Shown here one piece after another: positions 47,696 to 55,719 of a stretch of DNA of 64,000 nucleotides. This DNA comes from Nocardioides sp. LHD-245 (lineage in GTDB: Bacteria > Actinomycetota > Actinomycetes > Propionibacteriales > Nocardioidaceae), in NCBI RefSeq assembly GCF_030929495.1, contig NZ_JAVFWN010000003.1, positions 417,769 through 481,768 of the forward strand. The letters are read 5' to 3'. The notes under the pieces are model-generated. The model worked only from the letters and a program-made list of their open reading frames with translations. It was not told where the DNA came from and did not search any database. Both the position numbers and the translations under genes were made by a program. Each line of letters starts with the position of its first letter. Position 1 is the stretch's first letter.

Positions 47696-48781
47696 GTGAG
47701 GCTGGTCATCGACGTGCTCGGCGCGCCCGCCGACTCCGGAGGCATGCGCCTGTACGCCGAGCAGCTGCTCCGCGCGTGGGGCCAGGTCGCGCCCGAGGAC
47801 CAGCTCGTCGTCGTCGGCGCACCGTGGGTCGCCGAGGTCCTCGCCGGCCATCCCTCGGCGACGGTGCACGTCGTCCCCGAGGGCTTCGCGGCGCGGGCCT
47901 TCGGCCAGTGGGTGCGGGCCGGCCTGGTCGCGCGCCGGTGCCGAGCGGACGCGCTGCTGTCCGTGAGCCCGCTGGTGAGCCCGTTCGCGGGCGGACGTCC
48001 GGAGGTGTGCATCGCGCACGACTGGCGCCATGTCCGGCACCCGGCGGAGTTCCCGCGGCGGCAGCGGCTCTACCGACGACTCTGGGCGTGGTCGGCCACG
48101 CACGCGACGCGCTCCATCCAGATCTCCGCCAAGACCGACGCCGAGACCGCCCGGATCGCGCCGCGGGCGCGCCGGGTCACGGTGGAGAACGGCCAGGACC
48201 ACCCTCGCAGCTGGCCGGTGGTGCTCCCGGAGGCCGACGCCGATCCGTTCGTGGTGACCTACGGGCACCATGCCAACAAGCGGCCCGAACTCGTCATCCG
48301 AGCGCTGCGGGTCGCTCACGCGCACCTCGGGTCCCGGCCCCGCCTGATCGTGCTCGGCGCGGCCGGGGGACTGCGTGACCGCCTGCGCCGGACCGCGGTC
48401 GCCCAGGGTCTGGGCGACGTGGTCGACTTCCCCGGGTACGTCGCGACGCCGGTCTACCAGCAGCTGGTCCAGCGCTCGCGGCTCGTTGTCCTGGCGTCGT
48501 CCGACGAGGGCTTCGGGCTGCCCGTCGCCGAGGCGCGCTACTTCGGGATCCCGGTCCTCTCCACCCACGACAGCGGGTTGTCCGCGATCCACGGCGACCG
48601 CGTCGACACCGCCGCCGCGACACCCGACGGCCTCGGCGCGGCGATGGCCGAGCTCCTCCGGGAGCCCGCGCGCCGGCGTCCACCGGCCACGGTCGCCAGC
48701 TGGGCCGACACGGTGCGCGGGATCCGGGCGGTGCTGGTCGAGGCCGCCGCGCAGCACGCGGCTGCCGCCCGGCGGGCCTGA
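47696..48781 (+). CDS. family 4 glycosyltransferase
   Basis: GT-B glycosyltransferase of 361 residues. The acceptor domain starts RLVIDVLGAPADSGGMRLYAEQLL; the donor domain has VTYGHHANKRPELVIRAL, LIVLGAAGGLRDRL and the GT4 signature SSDEGFGLPVAEARYFGIPVL with its two glutamates near residues 275-283. Probably a mannosyl- or glucosyltransferase of cell-envelope assembly; substrate unknown. GTG 47696 chosen because the conserved N-terminus begins directly there. Confidence 0.85.
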   Translation: MRLVIDVLGAPADSGGMRLYAEQLLRAWGQVAPEDQLVVVGAPWVAEVLAGHPSATVHVVPEGFAARAFGQWVRAGLVARRCRADALLSVSPLVSPFAGGRPEVCIAHDWRHVRHPAEFPRRQRLYRRLWAWSATHATRSIQISAKTDAETARIAPRARRVTVENGQDHPRSWPVVLPEADADPFVVTYGHHANKRPELVIRALRVAHAHLGSRPRLIVLGAAGGLRDRLRRTAVAQGLGDVVDFPGYVATPVYQQLVQRSRLVVLASSDEGFGLPVAEARYFGIPVLSTHDSGLSAIHGDRVDTAAATPDGLGAAMAELLREPARRRPPATVASWADTVRGIRAVLVEAAAQHAAAARRA

Positions 48782-48787
48782 GCCGCC

Positions 48788-48793
48788 TACGCT
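48788..48793 (+). promoter_or_regulatory. leaderless-type -10 box of the DUF4143 gene
   Basis: TACGCT, 7 bases before the GTG at 48801. Confidence 0.52.
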
Positions 48794-48800
48794 GCACGAC

Positions 48801-49574
48801 GTGTCCGCCGACTTCGTCGCCCGCCTGGGCTCCCGGGCCCCGGCACCCGACGAGGTGCGCTCGGCATGGGAGCTGGGCGACTACCTGGCCCTGCTCGACC
48901 GGCCCGACGCGGCCGACGAGCTGAGCGCGATCATCCGCAGCGCCGGTCGGCTGCGGCGCCTCGACCCCGACCGGATGCAGGCCGTCCTCGCGGCCCTCGC
49001 GGACCCACCGGCCGCCGAGCTCAACAAGGCTCGTATCGCGGCGGCGGCCGGCCTGCCCGTCACCACGCTCTCGCCGTACGTCGACGTGCTGGTCCGGCTC
49101 GACGTCCTGCGCCTCCTGCCCGGTTGCCGGGCGGCCGTCGCGAAGCGCGCGATCGGCCGTCCCGCCGCGGTGTTCACCGACCCGTCCCTCGCCCGGCACC
49201 TGGCGGGCGCCACGAGTGCCGGGCTGGAGGATCTCGGCGGCCGTCGCCTGCTCACGGGCCTGCTGTACGGCGCGGTCGCGGCCGAGCTCCTGCGCCAGCG
49301 GGGGACCAGCCGGGTCGAGCACCGGGTGAGTCACCTGCGCGAGCGCAACGGCCTCGAGGTCGATCTCGTCATCGAGCTCCCCGACGACAGCCTGTTCGGC
49401 ATCGAGGTGCGCACCGCCGCGAGCCTGCGACCGCACCAGTTCAGCGCGCTGCAGGCACTCGCCCGGCGCGCGGGTGGCCGGTTCCGCGGCGGGGTGGTGC
49501 TCAACACGGCCCCGCGCGGGCACCGGTACGGCGCCCGGCTCTGGAGCCTGCCGATCGCGACCATCTGGGACTAG
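48801..49574 (+). CDS. DUF4143 domain protein lacking the AAA ATPase part
   Basis: Protein of 257 residues resembling only the C-terminal half of AAA/DUF4143 proteins, which normally have 380-430 residues. Recognisable are [34 protein letters not shown] (winged helix) and [22 protein letters not shown], the DUF4143 restriction-endonuclease-like segment with Glu-Val-Asp. The Walker ATPase domain is absent, and no remnant of it is seen upstream, where the glycosyltransferase ends 19 bases before. Either a truncated paralogue or a stand-alone nuclease-fold protein. Function unknown. Confidence 0.7.
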   Translation: MSADFVARLGSRAPAPDEVRSAWELGDYLALLDRPDAADELSAIIRSAGRLRRLDPDRMQAVLAALADPPAAELNKARIAAAAGLPVTTLSPYVDVLVRLDVLRLLPGCRAAVAKRAIGRPAAVFTDPSLARHLAGATSAGLEDLGGRRLLTGLLYGAVAAELLRQRGTSRVEHRVSHLRERNGLEVDLVIELPDDSLFGIEVRTAASLRPHQFSALQALARRAGGRFRGGVVLNTAPRGHRYGARLWSLPIATIWD

Positions 49575-49659
49575 CAGCCTGTCACTGGCCGCCTGCCCGT
49601 CACCGCCCGGTCACCCCGGCTCCCGGCCCCGTTCAGGACGCGGCCGCAGCCTCGACGGT

Positions 49660-50826
49660 ATGAAGATCACCGTGGTGGGTGCCGGCTATGTCGGCCTGTC
49701 CAACGGCGTGCTGCTCGCGCAGCACAACGACGTGTGGATCCTCGACGTCGACGCCGCCCGGGTCGAGGCGGTCAACGCGCGGCGCTCGCCGATCGCCGAT
49801 CCCGAGCTCGAGGAGCATCTGCTTCGCCCCGAGCTCACGCTGCGCGCGACCCGTGACGCGAAGGCCGCCTATGCCGACGCGGCGTATGTCGTCGTCGCGA
49901 CCCCGACCAACTACGACCCCGAGACCGACCGCTTCGACACCTCGACCGTGGAGCGGGTGACGAGGGCGGCGCTCGCCGCCAACCCGGCGGCGACGGTCGT
50001 CGTCAAGTCGACGGTGCCGGTCGGCTACACGAACACCCTGCGCGCGGCCCATCCCGGCGCGTCGATCCTGTTCAGCCCGGAGTTCCTGCGCGAGGGACGG
50101 GCGCTGCACGACAACCTCTACCCGTCGCGGATCGTGGTCGGCTCGGACACCGAGCCCGGCCGGCTGTTCGCGAAGCTGCTGCTCCAGGGCGCGGTCGCCG
50201 ACGACGTGCCGGTGCTGTTCACCGGCTCGACCGAGGCGGAGGCGATCAAGCTCTTCGCCAACACCTACCTGGCGCTGCGGGTTGCCTACTTCAACGAGCT
50301 CGACACCTACGCCGCCACCCACGGCCTCGAGACCCGCCAGATCATCGAGGGCGTCGGCCTCGACCCGCGCATCGGCGGCCACTACAACAATCCGTCCTTC
50401 GGGTACGGCGGCTACTGCCTGCCCAAGGACACCCGGCAGCTGCAGGCCAACTACCGCGACGTCCCGCAGAACCTGATCAGCGCCATCGTCGACGCCAACA
50501 CGACCCGCAAGGACTTCATCGCCGACGACGTGCTGCGCCGTGACCCGAAGGTGGTCGGCATCTACCGCCTCACCATGAAGTCCGGGTCCGACAACTTCCG
50601 GGAGTCGGCCGTCCAGGGCGTGATGAAGCGGATCAAGGCCAAGGGCGTCAAGGTCGTGGTCTTCGAGCCCGAGCTGGACCAGAAGCGGTTCTTCAACTCG
50701 AAGGTGATCACCGACCTCGACGTCTTCAAGGCGAAGGCGGACGTGATCATCGCCAACCGGCGCACCGACGCCCTCGACGACGTGGCGGACAAGGTCTACA
50801 CCCGCGACGTCTACGGCCGCGACTGA
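49660..50826 (+). CDS. ugd: UDP-glucose 6-dehydrogenase
   Basis: NAD-dependent enzyme of 388 residues that oxidises UDP-glucose to UDP-glucuronate for polysaccharides. Rossmann motif [15 protein letters not shown] at the start, [19 protein letters not shown], the catalytic-domain lysine in [21 protein letters not shown], and the active-site cysteine in [11 protein letters not shown]. Complete, close in size to the bacterial short form. The start has no clear ribosome site. It could supply the polymer cluster at the left end of the window or capsule synthesis in general. Confidence 0.93.
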   Translation: MKITVVGAGYVGLSNGVLLAQHNDVWILDVDAARVEAVNARRSPIADPELEEHLLRPELTLRATRDAKAAYADAAYVVVATPTNYDPETDRFDTSTVERVTRAALAANPAATVVVKSTVPVGYTNTLRAAHPGASILFSPEFLREGRALHDNLYPSRIVVGSDTEPGRLFAKLLLQGAVADDVPVLFTGSTEAEAIKLFANTYLALRVAYFNELDTYAATHGLETRQIIEGVGLDPRIGGHYNNPSFGYGGYCLPKDTRQLQANYRDVPQNLISAIVDANTTRKDFIADDVLRRDPKVVGIYRLTMKSGSDNFRESAVQGVMKRIKAKGVKVVVFEPELDQKRFFNSKVITDLDVFKAKADVIIANRRTDALDDVADKVYTRDVYGRD

Positions 50827-50935
50827 CCCGGCCGATGCCCGGGCGGCGTGCCCGGCCGGTCGCCCGTCCCGGTGGCCCGAACGGACTACCCGGGCTTACC
50901 CCGTTCAGGGGACGGCTGGGGTAGGTCGGCACGGG

Positions 50936-50941
50936 TACCGT
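50936..50941 (+). promoter_or_regulatory. candidate -10 box of the 45-residue gene
   Basis: TACCGT 25 bases before the ATG at 50967. Confidence 0.35.
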
Positions 50942-50966
50942 GGTCCGCAGGAGGAGGGGGAAGACC

Positions 50967-51104
50967 ATGGAGATGCTGATCGGAGTCGCGGGCGCGATGT
51001 GGGTCGCGGCCGCCGCCGCGTTCACCTTCGGCGTCGGCCGCGCTGCTGGCGCCGACTCGCCGTTCCGGGTCGAGGAGACCCAGGAGTTCCGCCCCGTCGG
51101 CTGA
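50967..51104 (+). CDS. 45-residue membrane protein
   Basis: Short gene with a strong ribosome site (GAGGAGGGGG, 50951-50960) 6 bases before the ATG. One hydrophobic helix (MLIGVAGAMWVAAAAAFTFGVG) followed by a hydrophilic tail ending VEETQEFRPVG. Sits between ugd and the convergent TauE-type exporter gene. No known family is recognised; its ribosome site and hydrophobic profile make it a likely real small protein. Confidence 0.62.
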   Translation: MEMLIGVAGAMWVAAAAAFTFGVGRAAGADSPFRVEETQEFRPVG

Positions 51105-51112
51105 CGCCGACC

Positions 51113-52111
51113 TCAGGTACGCGCGCGCCGGCGCTCCCGGCTGCCGAAGGACTCGATCTCGGCGACCGTGGGCGCGCCGAACATCGGCAGGCCCAGCCGC
51201 TTGCGCAACAGGCCCCACACGAAGGGGACCAGCACCAGCATCGCGACGCCGATCGCGGCGACGAGCACCGCCTCGAGTGTCTCGTGACCCTCGCCGAAGG
51301 GGTGCAGCCCGGCCTTGAACAGCAGGGCCACGCCCGACATCGTCAGCACGATCACGATGCCCCGGCGGATGAACGACTGGGGTACGCGCGGGGCGAGCCG
51401 GGAGCCGAGCAGGGTGCCGGGCACCGAGCCGACGACCAGCGGGATCACCAGGTCCCACTCGAGGCCGTGGATGGCGATATTGGCCAGCGCCGCGCTGAGC
51501 ACCAGCGGCACCGCCTGGACCAGGTCGGTGCCGACCAGGCGGACCGCGGAGAGGCCGGGATAGAGCATGAGCAGGGCGATCATGATGACCGAGCCGGAGC
51601 CGACGCTGGTCACCCCGACGAGCAGTCCGCCGAGCATGCCGACCAGCAGGGTCGGCACCGGCCGGATGCGGGGGTTGTCGTCGGGCAGCGCGCCGCCACG
51701 TCGTACCCGCTTCAGGTTGATGTAGAGCCGCAGGGCGTAGGTCGACGCCGCGAACAGCAGCGCGATGCCGATGCAGAGCTTGAGGGTGTCCTCGAGCTGG
51801 GCCGGATCGTCGGTCAGCGCCTTGACGAGATAGGGCCCGGCGAACGCCATGGGGACCGATCCGAGGATCAGCCAGCCCGCGAGCCGCAGGTTGGGTGAGC
51901 CCTCGCGTGCGTGCGTGATCGCGCCGCCGGTCTTGTAGACCGCCGCGGCGGTCAGGTCGGCGGTCACGATCGACGCGGTGTGGCCGACGCCGAGGAAGAT
52001 CAGGGCGGGCGTCATCAGCGCGCCGCCGCCCATCCCGGTCAGGCCGACGACGACGCCGACGAGGAAGCCGGCGGTCGCGATGGAGAGCGCGGTCAGCGTG
52101 AGGACGTCCAC
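51113..52111 (-). CDS. TauE/SafE-family anion exporter
   Basis: Membrane protein of 332 residues with about eight helices in two repeats. The family motif occurs as VGVVVGLTGMGGGALMTPAL near the start and as GGLLVGVTSVGSGSVIMIALL in the second repeat. TauE/SafE carriers move sulfite, sulfoacetate or similar anions. The GTG start overlaps the stop of the APS-kinase fusion gene by one base, so it is translationally coupled to sulfate activation and probably carries a sulfur oxyanion. Direction (export or import) is not fixed by sequence. Confidence 0.85.
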   Translation of the reverse strand: MDVLTLTALSIATAGFLVGVVVGLTGMGGGALMTPALIFLGVGHTASIVTADLTAAAVYKTGGAITHAREGSPNLRLAGWLILGSVPMAFAGPYLVKALTDDPAQLEDTLKLCIGIALLFAASTYALRLYINLKRVRRGGALPDDNPRIRPVPTLLVGMLGGLLVGVTSVGSGSVIMIALLMLYPGLSAVRLVGTDLVQAVPLVLSAALANIAIHGLEWDLVIPLVVGSVPGTLLGSRLAPRVPQSFIRRGIVIVLTMSGVALLFKAGLHPFGEGHETLEAVLVAAIGVAMLVLVPFVWGLLRKRLGLPMFGAPTVAEIESFGSRERRRART

Positions 52112-54021
52112 TACTCCGCACCCGTCCGCGCGGGCACTGCCAGGCGGCGCAGCACCGCCTGGAGGAGCGCGTCGATCTGGTCGGCCGACACCTCGGCCGC
52201 GGCCTTGCCCCGCCGGTAGGGGTCGCGGATCTCGTGGTGGTCGGTCGTGCCCGCGCGGCGGTGGCCGACGGCGGTCACCAGCTCGGCGCCGTACAGGTGC
52301 GGCTCGACCCGGTCGACGGACTCCGCGAACTGGCCGAGCGTGAACGCCTTGCGGAACGCGCCCGGCACCTCCTCGAGCACGAACTGCCGGTGTGCCGCCT
52401 CGGCGGTGAGCACCAGGTCGGCCGCGGCGATCAGGTCGTCGGTGAGCGGGCGACTGGCGAAGCCGCTCACCAGGTCGTTGCCGACCCCGCGCTCGGTGAG
52501 CACCTCCGCCATCGTGCGGTCGACCGGGTGGGCGTTGAAGCCGTGGGTGCCGGCGCTGGCGAACTCGATCCCGCTGCCGGGGCCCGACAGTGACCGCGAG
52601 CGGAGCTCCATGTACGCCGATCGGCAGATGTTCGCGGTGCACACGAAGAGCACGCGCAGCGGCCGGGCCCCCGAGGTCGCGGTGCGGGCGCCGGCCGGAC
52701 CGGGCTCCTGGCCCTCGCCGGCGGGCTGGGCCGAGCGCTGGGCGACCTGCTCCGGGTCGACCGGGGGGAGGTCCGCCGCGGGCGGGGCGCCCTGCGGTGG
52801 AGTGGGCGGATCCGCGGAGCCGGTCAGGTCGGCGTACCCGGCGGCACGCAGGGCGAGTACGACGTCCGCCAGGGCGTCCTCGATCGAGCGGCCGGTCGTG
52901 TCGACGCGGACGTCGGCGTCGGCCGGCTCCTCGTAGGGCGAGGAGATGCCGGTGAACTCGGGGATCTCGCCGCGCCGGGCCTTGGCGTAGAGGCCCTTGC
53001 GGTCGCGCCGCTCGCACTCCTCCAGCGGTGTCGCGACATGGACCAGGAAGAACGCGCCGCCGGCCTGCTCGACCATCGCCCGCACCTGCTGGCGGGTCTG
53101 GTCGAACGGGGCGATCGGACTGCAGACCGCCAGTCCGCCGTGCCGGGCGATCTCGGCGGCCACCCAGCCGATCCGGCGGATGTTGGTCTCCCGGTCCTCC
53201 TTGGAGAAGGTCAGGCCGGCTGAGAGGTTGCGGCGGACGACGTCGCCGTCGAGGCTGGTGAGGCTGCGGCCCCCTTGTTCGAGCAGCCGGTCCATCAGGG
53301 CCCGCGCGAGCGTGGACTTGCCGCTGCCGGACAGGCCCGTGAAGAAGAGGACCAGGCCCTGCTCGTCGCGGCGCGGGCGCTCGGTCGCCGCGATGTCGGC
53401 CAGGGACGGCAGCAGGTGGCCGCCGTAGGCCAGCTCGACGACGGGGTCGGTGTCGGCATAGGAGGTCAGCACGGAGATCCGCAGCGCGGGGTCCGCCAGC
53501 GAGCCGTGGTCGGCGAGCGGGACGGCCACGACGGCGGCGTCGATGGTCGCCGCCACCCGGCGGGCCGCGCGGAGCAGGCCGACCGGGCTGACCGCGGGGG
53601 TCCCGGAGCCGACGAGGGCGACCAGGACGACGGGGCCGAGCCCGCGCAGCTGTTCGACCTGGACGTCGGTCATCAGCTCGGTGACGGGGACGAACGTGCG
53701 GCCGGCGTACCTCTCGCGCACCGCGGCCGGCGAGAGGTAGAGGCGGCGGAACGGCCCGAACTGCGCGTGTGTCAGCGGCGTCACGGCCAGCCCGCGCAGC
53801 ACGCTGGAGACCCGGGCGAGGGGCAGGCCCTCCGGGTCGACCAGCTCGATCTCGTTGCCCTCGTCGAGGTGCAGGGCGAGCTCGTCGGGCAGGGAGAGGG
53901 TGAGGGGGCTGCCCGGCTCGTTGAACCCGCGGATCGGGGCGGCCGCCCCGGAGGTCAGCAGCTCCAGGTCGTCGAGCTCGCGCTGCGTCGGACAGTGCTG
54001 GGGCAGGGGCGGGCGTGGCAC
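52111..54021 (-). CDS. cysC: ATP-sulfurylase-like / APS kinase / low-molecular-weight tyrosine phosphatase fusion
   Basis: Protein of 636 residues with three parts. Residues 10-215 resemble the N-terminal domain of ATP sulfurylases (RELDDLELLTSGAAAPIRGF) but lack the catalytic QxRNPxH and HxxH motifs. Residues 222-400 are an adenylyl-sulfate kinase with Walker A GLSGSGKST (229-237), SLDGDVVRRNLSAGLTFSKEDR and IPEFTGISSPYEEP. After a Pro-rich linker (401-450), residues 454-636 form a low-molecular-weight protein tyrosine phosphatase or arsenate-reductase-type domain: FVCTANICRSAYME (Cys461, Arg467) and a later DPYRRG with the general-acid Asp. The GTG at 54021 is supported by a -10 box 7 bases upstream. 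Makes PAPS; the role of the phosphatase is unknown. Confidence 0.85.
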   Translation of the reverse strand: MPRPPLPQHCPTQRELDDLELLTSGAAAPIRGFNEPGSPLTLSLPDELALHLDEGNEIELVDPEGLPLARVSSVLRGLAVTPLTHAQFGPFRRLYLSPAAVRERYAGRTFVPVTELMTDVQVEQLRGLGPVVLVALVGSGTPAVSPVGLLRAARRVAATIDAAVVAVPLADHGSLADPALRISVLTSYADTDPVVELAYGGHLLPSLADIAATERPRRDEQGLVLFFTGLSGSGKSTLARALMDRLLEQGGRSLTSLDGDVVRRNLSAGLTFSKEDRETNIRRIGWVAAEIARHGGLAVCSPIAPFDQTRQQVRAMVEQAGGAFFLVHVATPLEECERRDRKGLYAKARRGEIPEFTGISSPYEEPADADVRVDTTGRSIEDALADVVLALRAAGYADLTGSADPPTPPQGAPPAADLPPVDPEQVAQRSAQPAGEGQEPGPAGARTATSGARPLRVLFVCTANICRSAYMELRSRSLSGPGSGIEFASAGTHGFNAHPVDRTMAEVLTERGVGNDLVSGFASRPLTDDLIAAADLVLTAEAAHRQFVLEEVPGAFRKAFTLGQFAESVDRVEPHLYGAELVTAVGHRRAGTTDHHEIRDPYRRGKAAAEVSADQIDALLQAVLRRLAVPARTGAE

Positions 54022-54028
54022 ACGGGTG

Positions 54029-54034
54029 ATCGTA
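54029..54034 (-). promoter_or_regulatory. leaderless-type -10 box of the APS-kinase fusion gene
   Basis: TACGAT on the minus strand, 7 bases before the GTG at 54021. Confidence 0.55.
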
Positions 54035-54128
54035 CAGAGTCGAGTGAGTTGATCCGCTTTGAACAGTGACAGCGGACGCCTGTCGTCGTGTGCGCTTGTG
54101 AACGAGTTCACGTTCTGCCTGCTTGCAC

Positions 54129-54148
54129 ATTGCTAACTATTGCTAGCA
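54129..54148 (+). promoter_or_regulatory. 10-bp direct repeat at the XRE gene promoter
   Basis: ATTGCTAACT and ATTGCTAGCA stand head to tail 2 bases before the ATG at 54151. The AT-rich patch probably includes the -10 box (TAACTA or TATTGC) and may be a binding site for the regulator itself. Confidence 0.4.
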
Positions 54149-54150
54149 CC

Positions 54151-54606
54151 ATGGTGCCCATGGCCAAGGGCAAGGTTGTCAAGACCGTCGGTTCGCTCGG
54201 CGACTACCTCAAGGAGCAGCGGGTGTCCGCCCGTCTCTCCCTGCGGCAGCTCGCCGATCAGGCGGGGGTCTCCAATCCCTACCTCAGCCAGATCGAGCGC
54301 GGCCTCCGCAAGCCGTCGGCCGAGGTGCTGCAGCAGATCGCCAAGGCACTGCGGATCTCCGCGGAGCAGCTCTACATCAGGGCGGGGATCCTCAGCCCCG
54401 ATGACGGCGTGGGGGGATCGGTCGAGCTCGCCATCGTGAGCGACACCGGGCTCACCGAGCGACAGAAGCAGTCGCTCCTCGATGTCTACGCATCGTTCCT
54501 CGCGCTCAACGCGGCCGACCCGGAGAGCTCCGCGCCGGCCGCCGCCCAGGAAGACGCGCCAACCAACACCGAGACGGAATCCGACTCCGTCGTCAACGAA
54601 GGGTGA
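54151..54606 (+). CDS. XRE-family transcriptional regulator
   Basis: Regulator of 151 residues. Helix-turn-helix at about 15-75: LGDYLKEQRVSARLSLRQLADQAGVSNPYLSQIERGLRKPSAEVLQQIAKALRIS in Cro/CI style, followed by LYIRAGIL and a helical tail (LTERQKQSLLDVYASFLAL) and an acidic C-terminus. It matches the Rv0474-type regulator that precedes hbhA in M. tuberculosis, and the HBHA-like gene follows here too. ATG 54151 or 54160 are both possible. Probably regulates itself and the adhesin-like gene. Confidence 0.85.
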   Translation: MVPMAKGKVVKTVGSLGDYLKEQRVSARLSLRQLADQAGVSNPYLSQIERGLRKPSAEVLQQIAKALRISAEQLYIRAGILSPDDGVGGSVELAIVSDTGLTERQKQSLLDVYASFLALNAADPESSAPAAAQEDAPTNTETESDSVVNEG

Positions 54607-54614
54607 ACCTCACC

Positions 54615-55295
54615 ATGCCGAAGCTCGAGCTCCCCAAGATCGAGATCCCGACCCTCGACCTGCCCAAGGTCGACATTCCCCGGGTCGACCTCCCCGAGAT
54701 CCCCGCCGCCGCCGCGAAGCCGCTCTACGCCGGTGTCGGCGCGACCGACCTCGCCGTCGAGAAGGTCCGCGGCTACGTCGCCGACGTGCAGGCCAAGGTG
54801 AACTCCTATGTCACCGACGTCCAGAAGGACGTCGTCGCCCGCGTCGCCGGCGTGCAGAGCACCGTGACGGGCAGCGTCAAGGGCTTCGAGCTGCCCGAGC
54901 GCAAGCGCCTGCAGACCAGGGCCGTCGCCTCCATCTCCGAGCGCCGCACCCAGGCCGAGGCCCGCCTCGCCGGCATCCAGGCCGACGCGAAGGCCTTCCC
55001 GGCCAAGGTGCAGAGCTCGGTCAAGGGCGCGTACGACGAGAACGTCGCCACCGCCACCGCGCTCTACGCCGACCTCGCCAAGCGCGGCGAGGGTGTCGTG
55101 GTGAAGCTGCGCACCGGCGAGGCCCCGCAGGCCCCGGTCGCCAGCACGCCCGCCGCTCCGGCCCCCGCCGCTCCGGTCGCGAAGGCCCCCTCCGCGCCGA
55201 AGACCCCGGCCAAGAAGGCCGCCGCGAAGAAGGCGCCGGCCAAGAAGGCCACCGCCAAGAAGGCCCCGGCCAAGAAGGCCGCCGCCGACAGCTGA
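54615..55295 (+). CDS. heparin-binding-hemagglutinin-like protein
   Basis: Protein of 226 residues resembling mycobacterial HBHA in architecture: a helical coiled-coil middle (about 45-170, AVEKVRGYVADVQAKVNSYV, ERKRLQTRAVASISERRTQ) and a C-terminal lysine-alanine-proline tail with repeats of PAKKAAAKKA, the heparin-binding type of region. The N-terminus is different: a run of short LP-K-(L/I/V)-x-(L/I/V)-P units (PKLELPKIEIPTLDLPKVDI). A GTG at 54603 overlaps the regulator stop; ATG 54615 is preferred since GAAGG precedes it. In mycobacteria HBHA is an adhesin and lipid-inclusion protein; here the role is inferred. Confidence 0.78.
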   Translation: MPKLELPKIEIPTLDLPKVDIPRVDLPEIPAAAAKPLYAGVGATDLAVEKVRGYVADVQAKVNSYVTDVQKDVVARVAGVQSTVTGSVKGFELPERKRLQTRAVASISERRTQAEARLAGIQADAKAFPAKVQSSVKGAYDENVATATALYADLAKRGEGVVVKLRTGEAPQAPVASTPAAPAPAAPVAKAPSAPKTPAKKAAAKKAPAKKATAKKAPAKKAAADS

Positions 55296-55313
55296 GTCCG
55301 GCGCTCCCACCCG

Positions 55314-55345
55314 TTCGGCCCCGAGGCGTCCGCCTCGGGGCCGAA
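55314..55345. terminator. hairpin terminator
   Basis: Perfect 14-bp stem TTCGGCCCCGAGGC with a GTCC loop, 18 bases after the HBHA-like stop. Confidence 0.8.
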
Positions 55346-55374
55346 CTGCGTCCCGTCCTCCACCGCGGGCCAAC

Positions 55375-55380
55375 TACGAT
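55375..55380 (+). promoter_or_regulatory. leaderless-type -10 box of the DUF2516 gene
   Basis: TACGAT, 6 bases before the ATG at 55387. Confidence 0.55.
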
Positions 55381-55386
55381 CGCTCC

Positions 55387-55686
55387 ATGAGTGGTGGGTT
55401 CGTGTGGGCGTTGGGCGACGTCGAGGGCTGGATCAACGTCGGCATCGCCTTCGCGCTGCTCGTGATCAAGATCTTCGCGTTCGTCAGCTCGCTGCTCTAC
55501 TCCGGTGAGTCGTACGTCGCCGCCGACAAGCTCACCAAGCCGACCTGGACCGCGATCCTCGGCGTGGGCGTGCTGATCCAGGTGGTGCCGATCAACCTGT
55601 CGATCATCAACCTGGCGCTGCTGGTCGCTGCGCTCGTCTACCTCGCCGACGTGCGCCCGGCCCTCGCCGGCCTGCGCCGTCGCTGA
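55387..55686 (+). CDS. DUF2516 small membrane protein (Rv0476-like)
   Basis: Protein of 99 residues with two to three transmembrane helices (WINVGIAFALLVIKIFAFVS, WTAILGVGVLIQVVPINLSI and a last one ending ALVYLADVRPAL). DUF2516 proteins follow hbhA in mycobacteria, and the same order is kept here, although a terminator and a separate promoter show it is transcribed independently. Function unknown. Confidence 0.87.
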   Translation: MSGGFVWALGDVEGWINVGIAFALLVIKIFAFVSSLLYSGESYVAADKLTKPTWTAILGVGVLIQVVPINLSIINLALLVAALVYLADVRPALAGLRRR

Positions 55687-55707
55687 TCGACCCGGGTCGG
55701 CGGGACG

Positions 55708-55713
55708 TAGGGT
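55708..55713 (+). promoter_or_regulatory. leaderless-type -10 box of galE
   Basis: TAGGGT, 6 bases before the ATG at 55720. Confidence 0.55.
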
Positions 55714-55719
55714 CGTTGC

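Noticed and set aside
47682..47699. Leaderless five-codon frame (VGIRA) overlapping the glycosyltransferase GTG
   Set aside because: Spacing to the -10 box fits, but a frame this short cannot be distinguished from chance.
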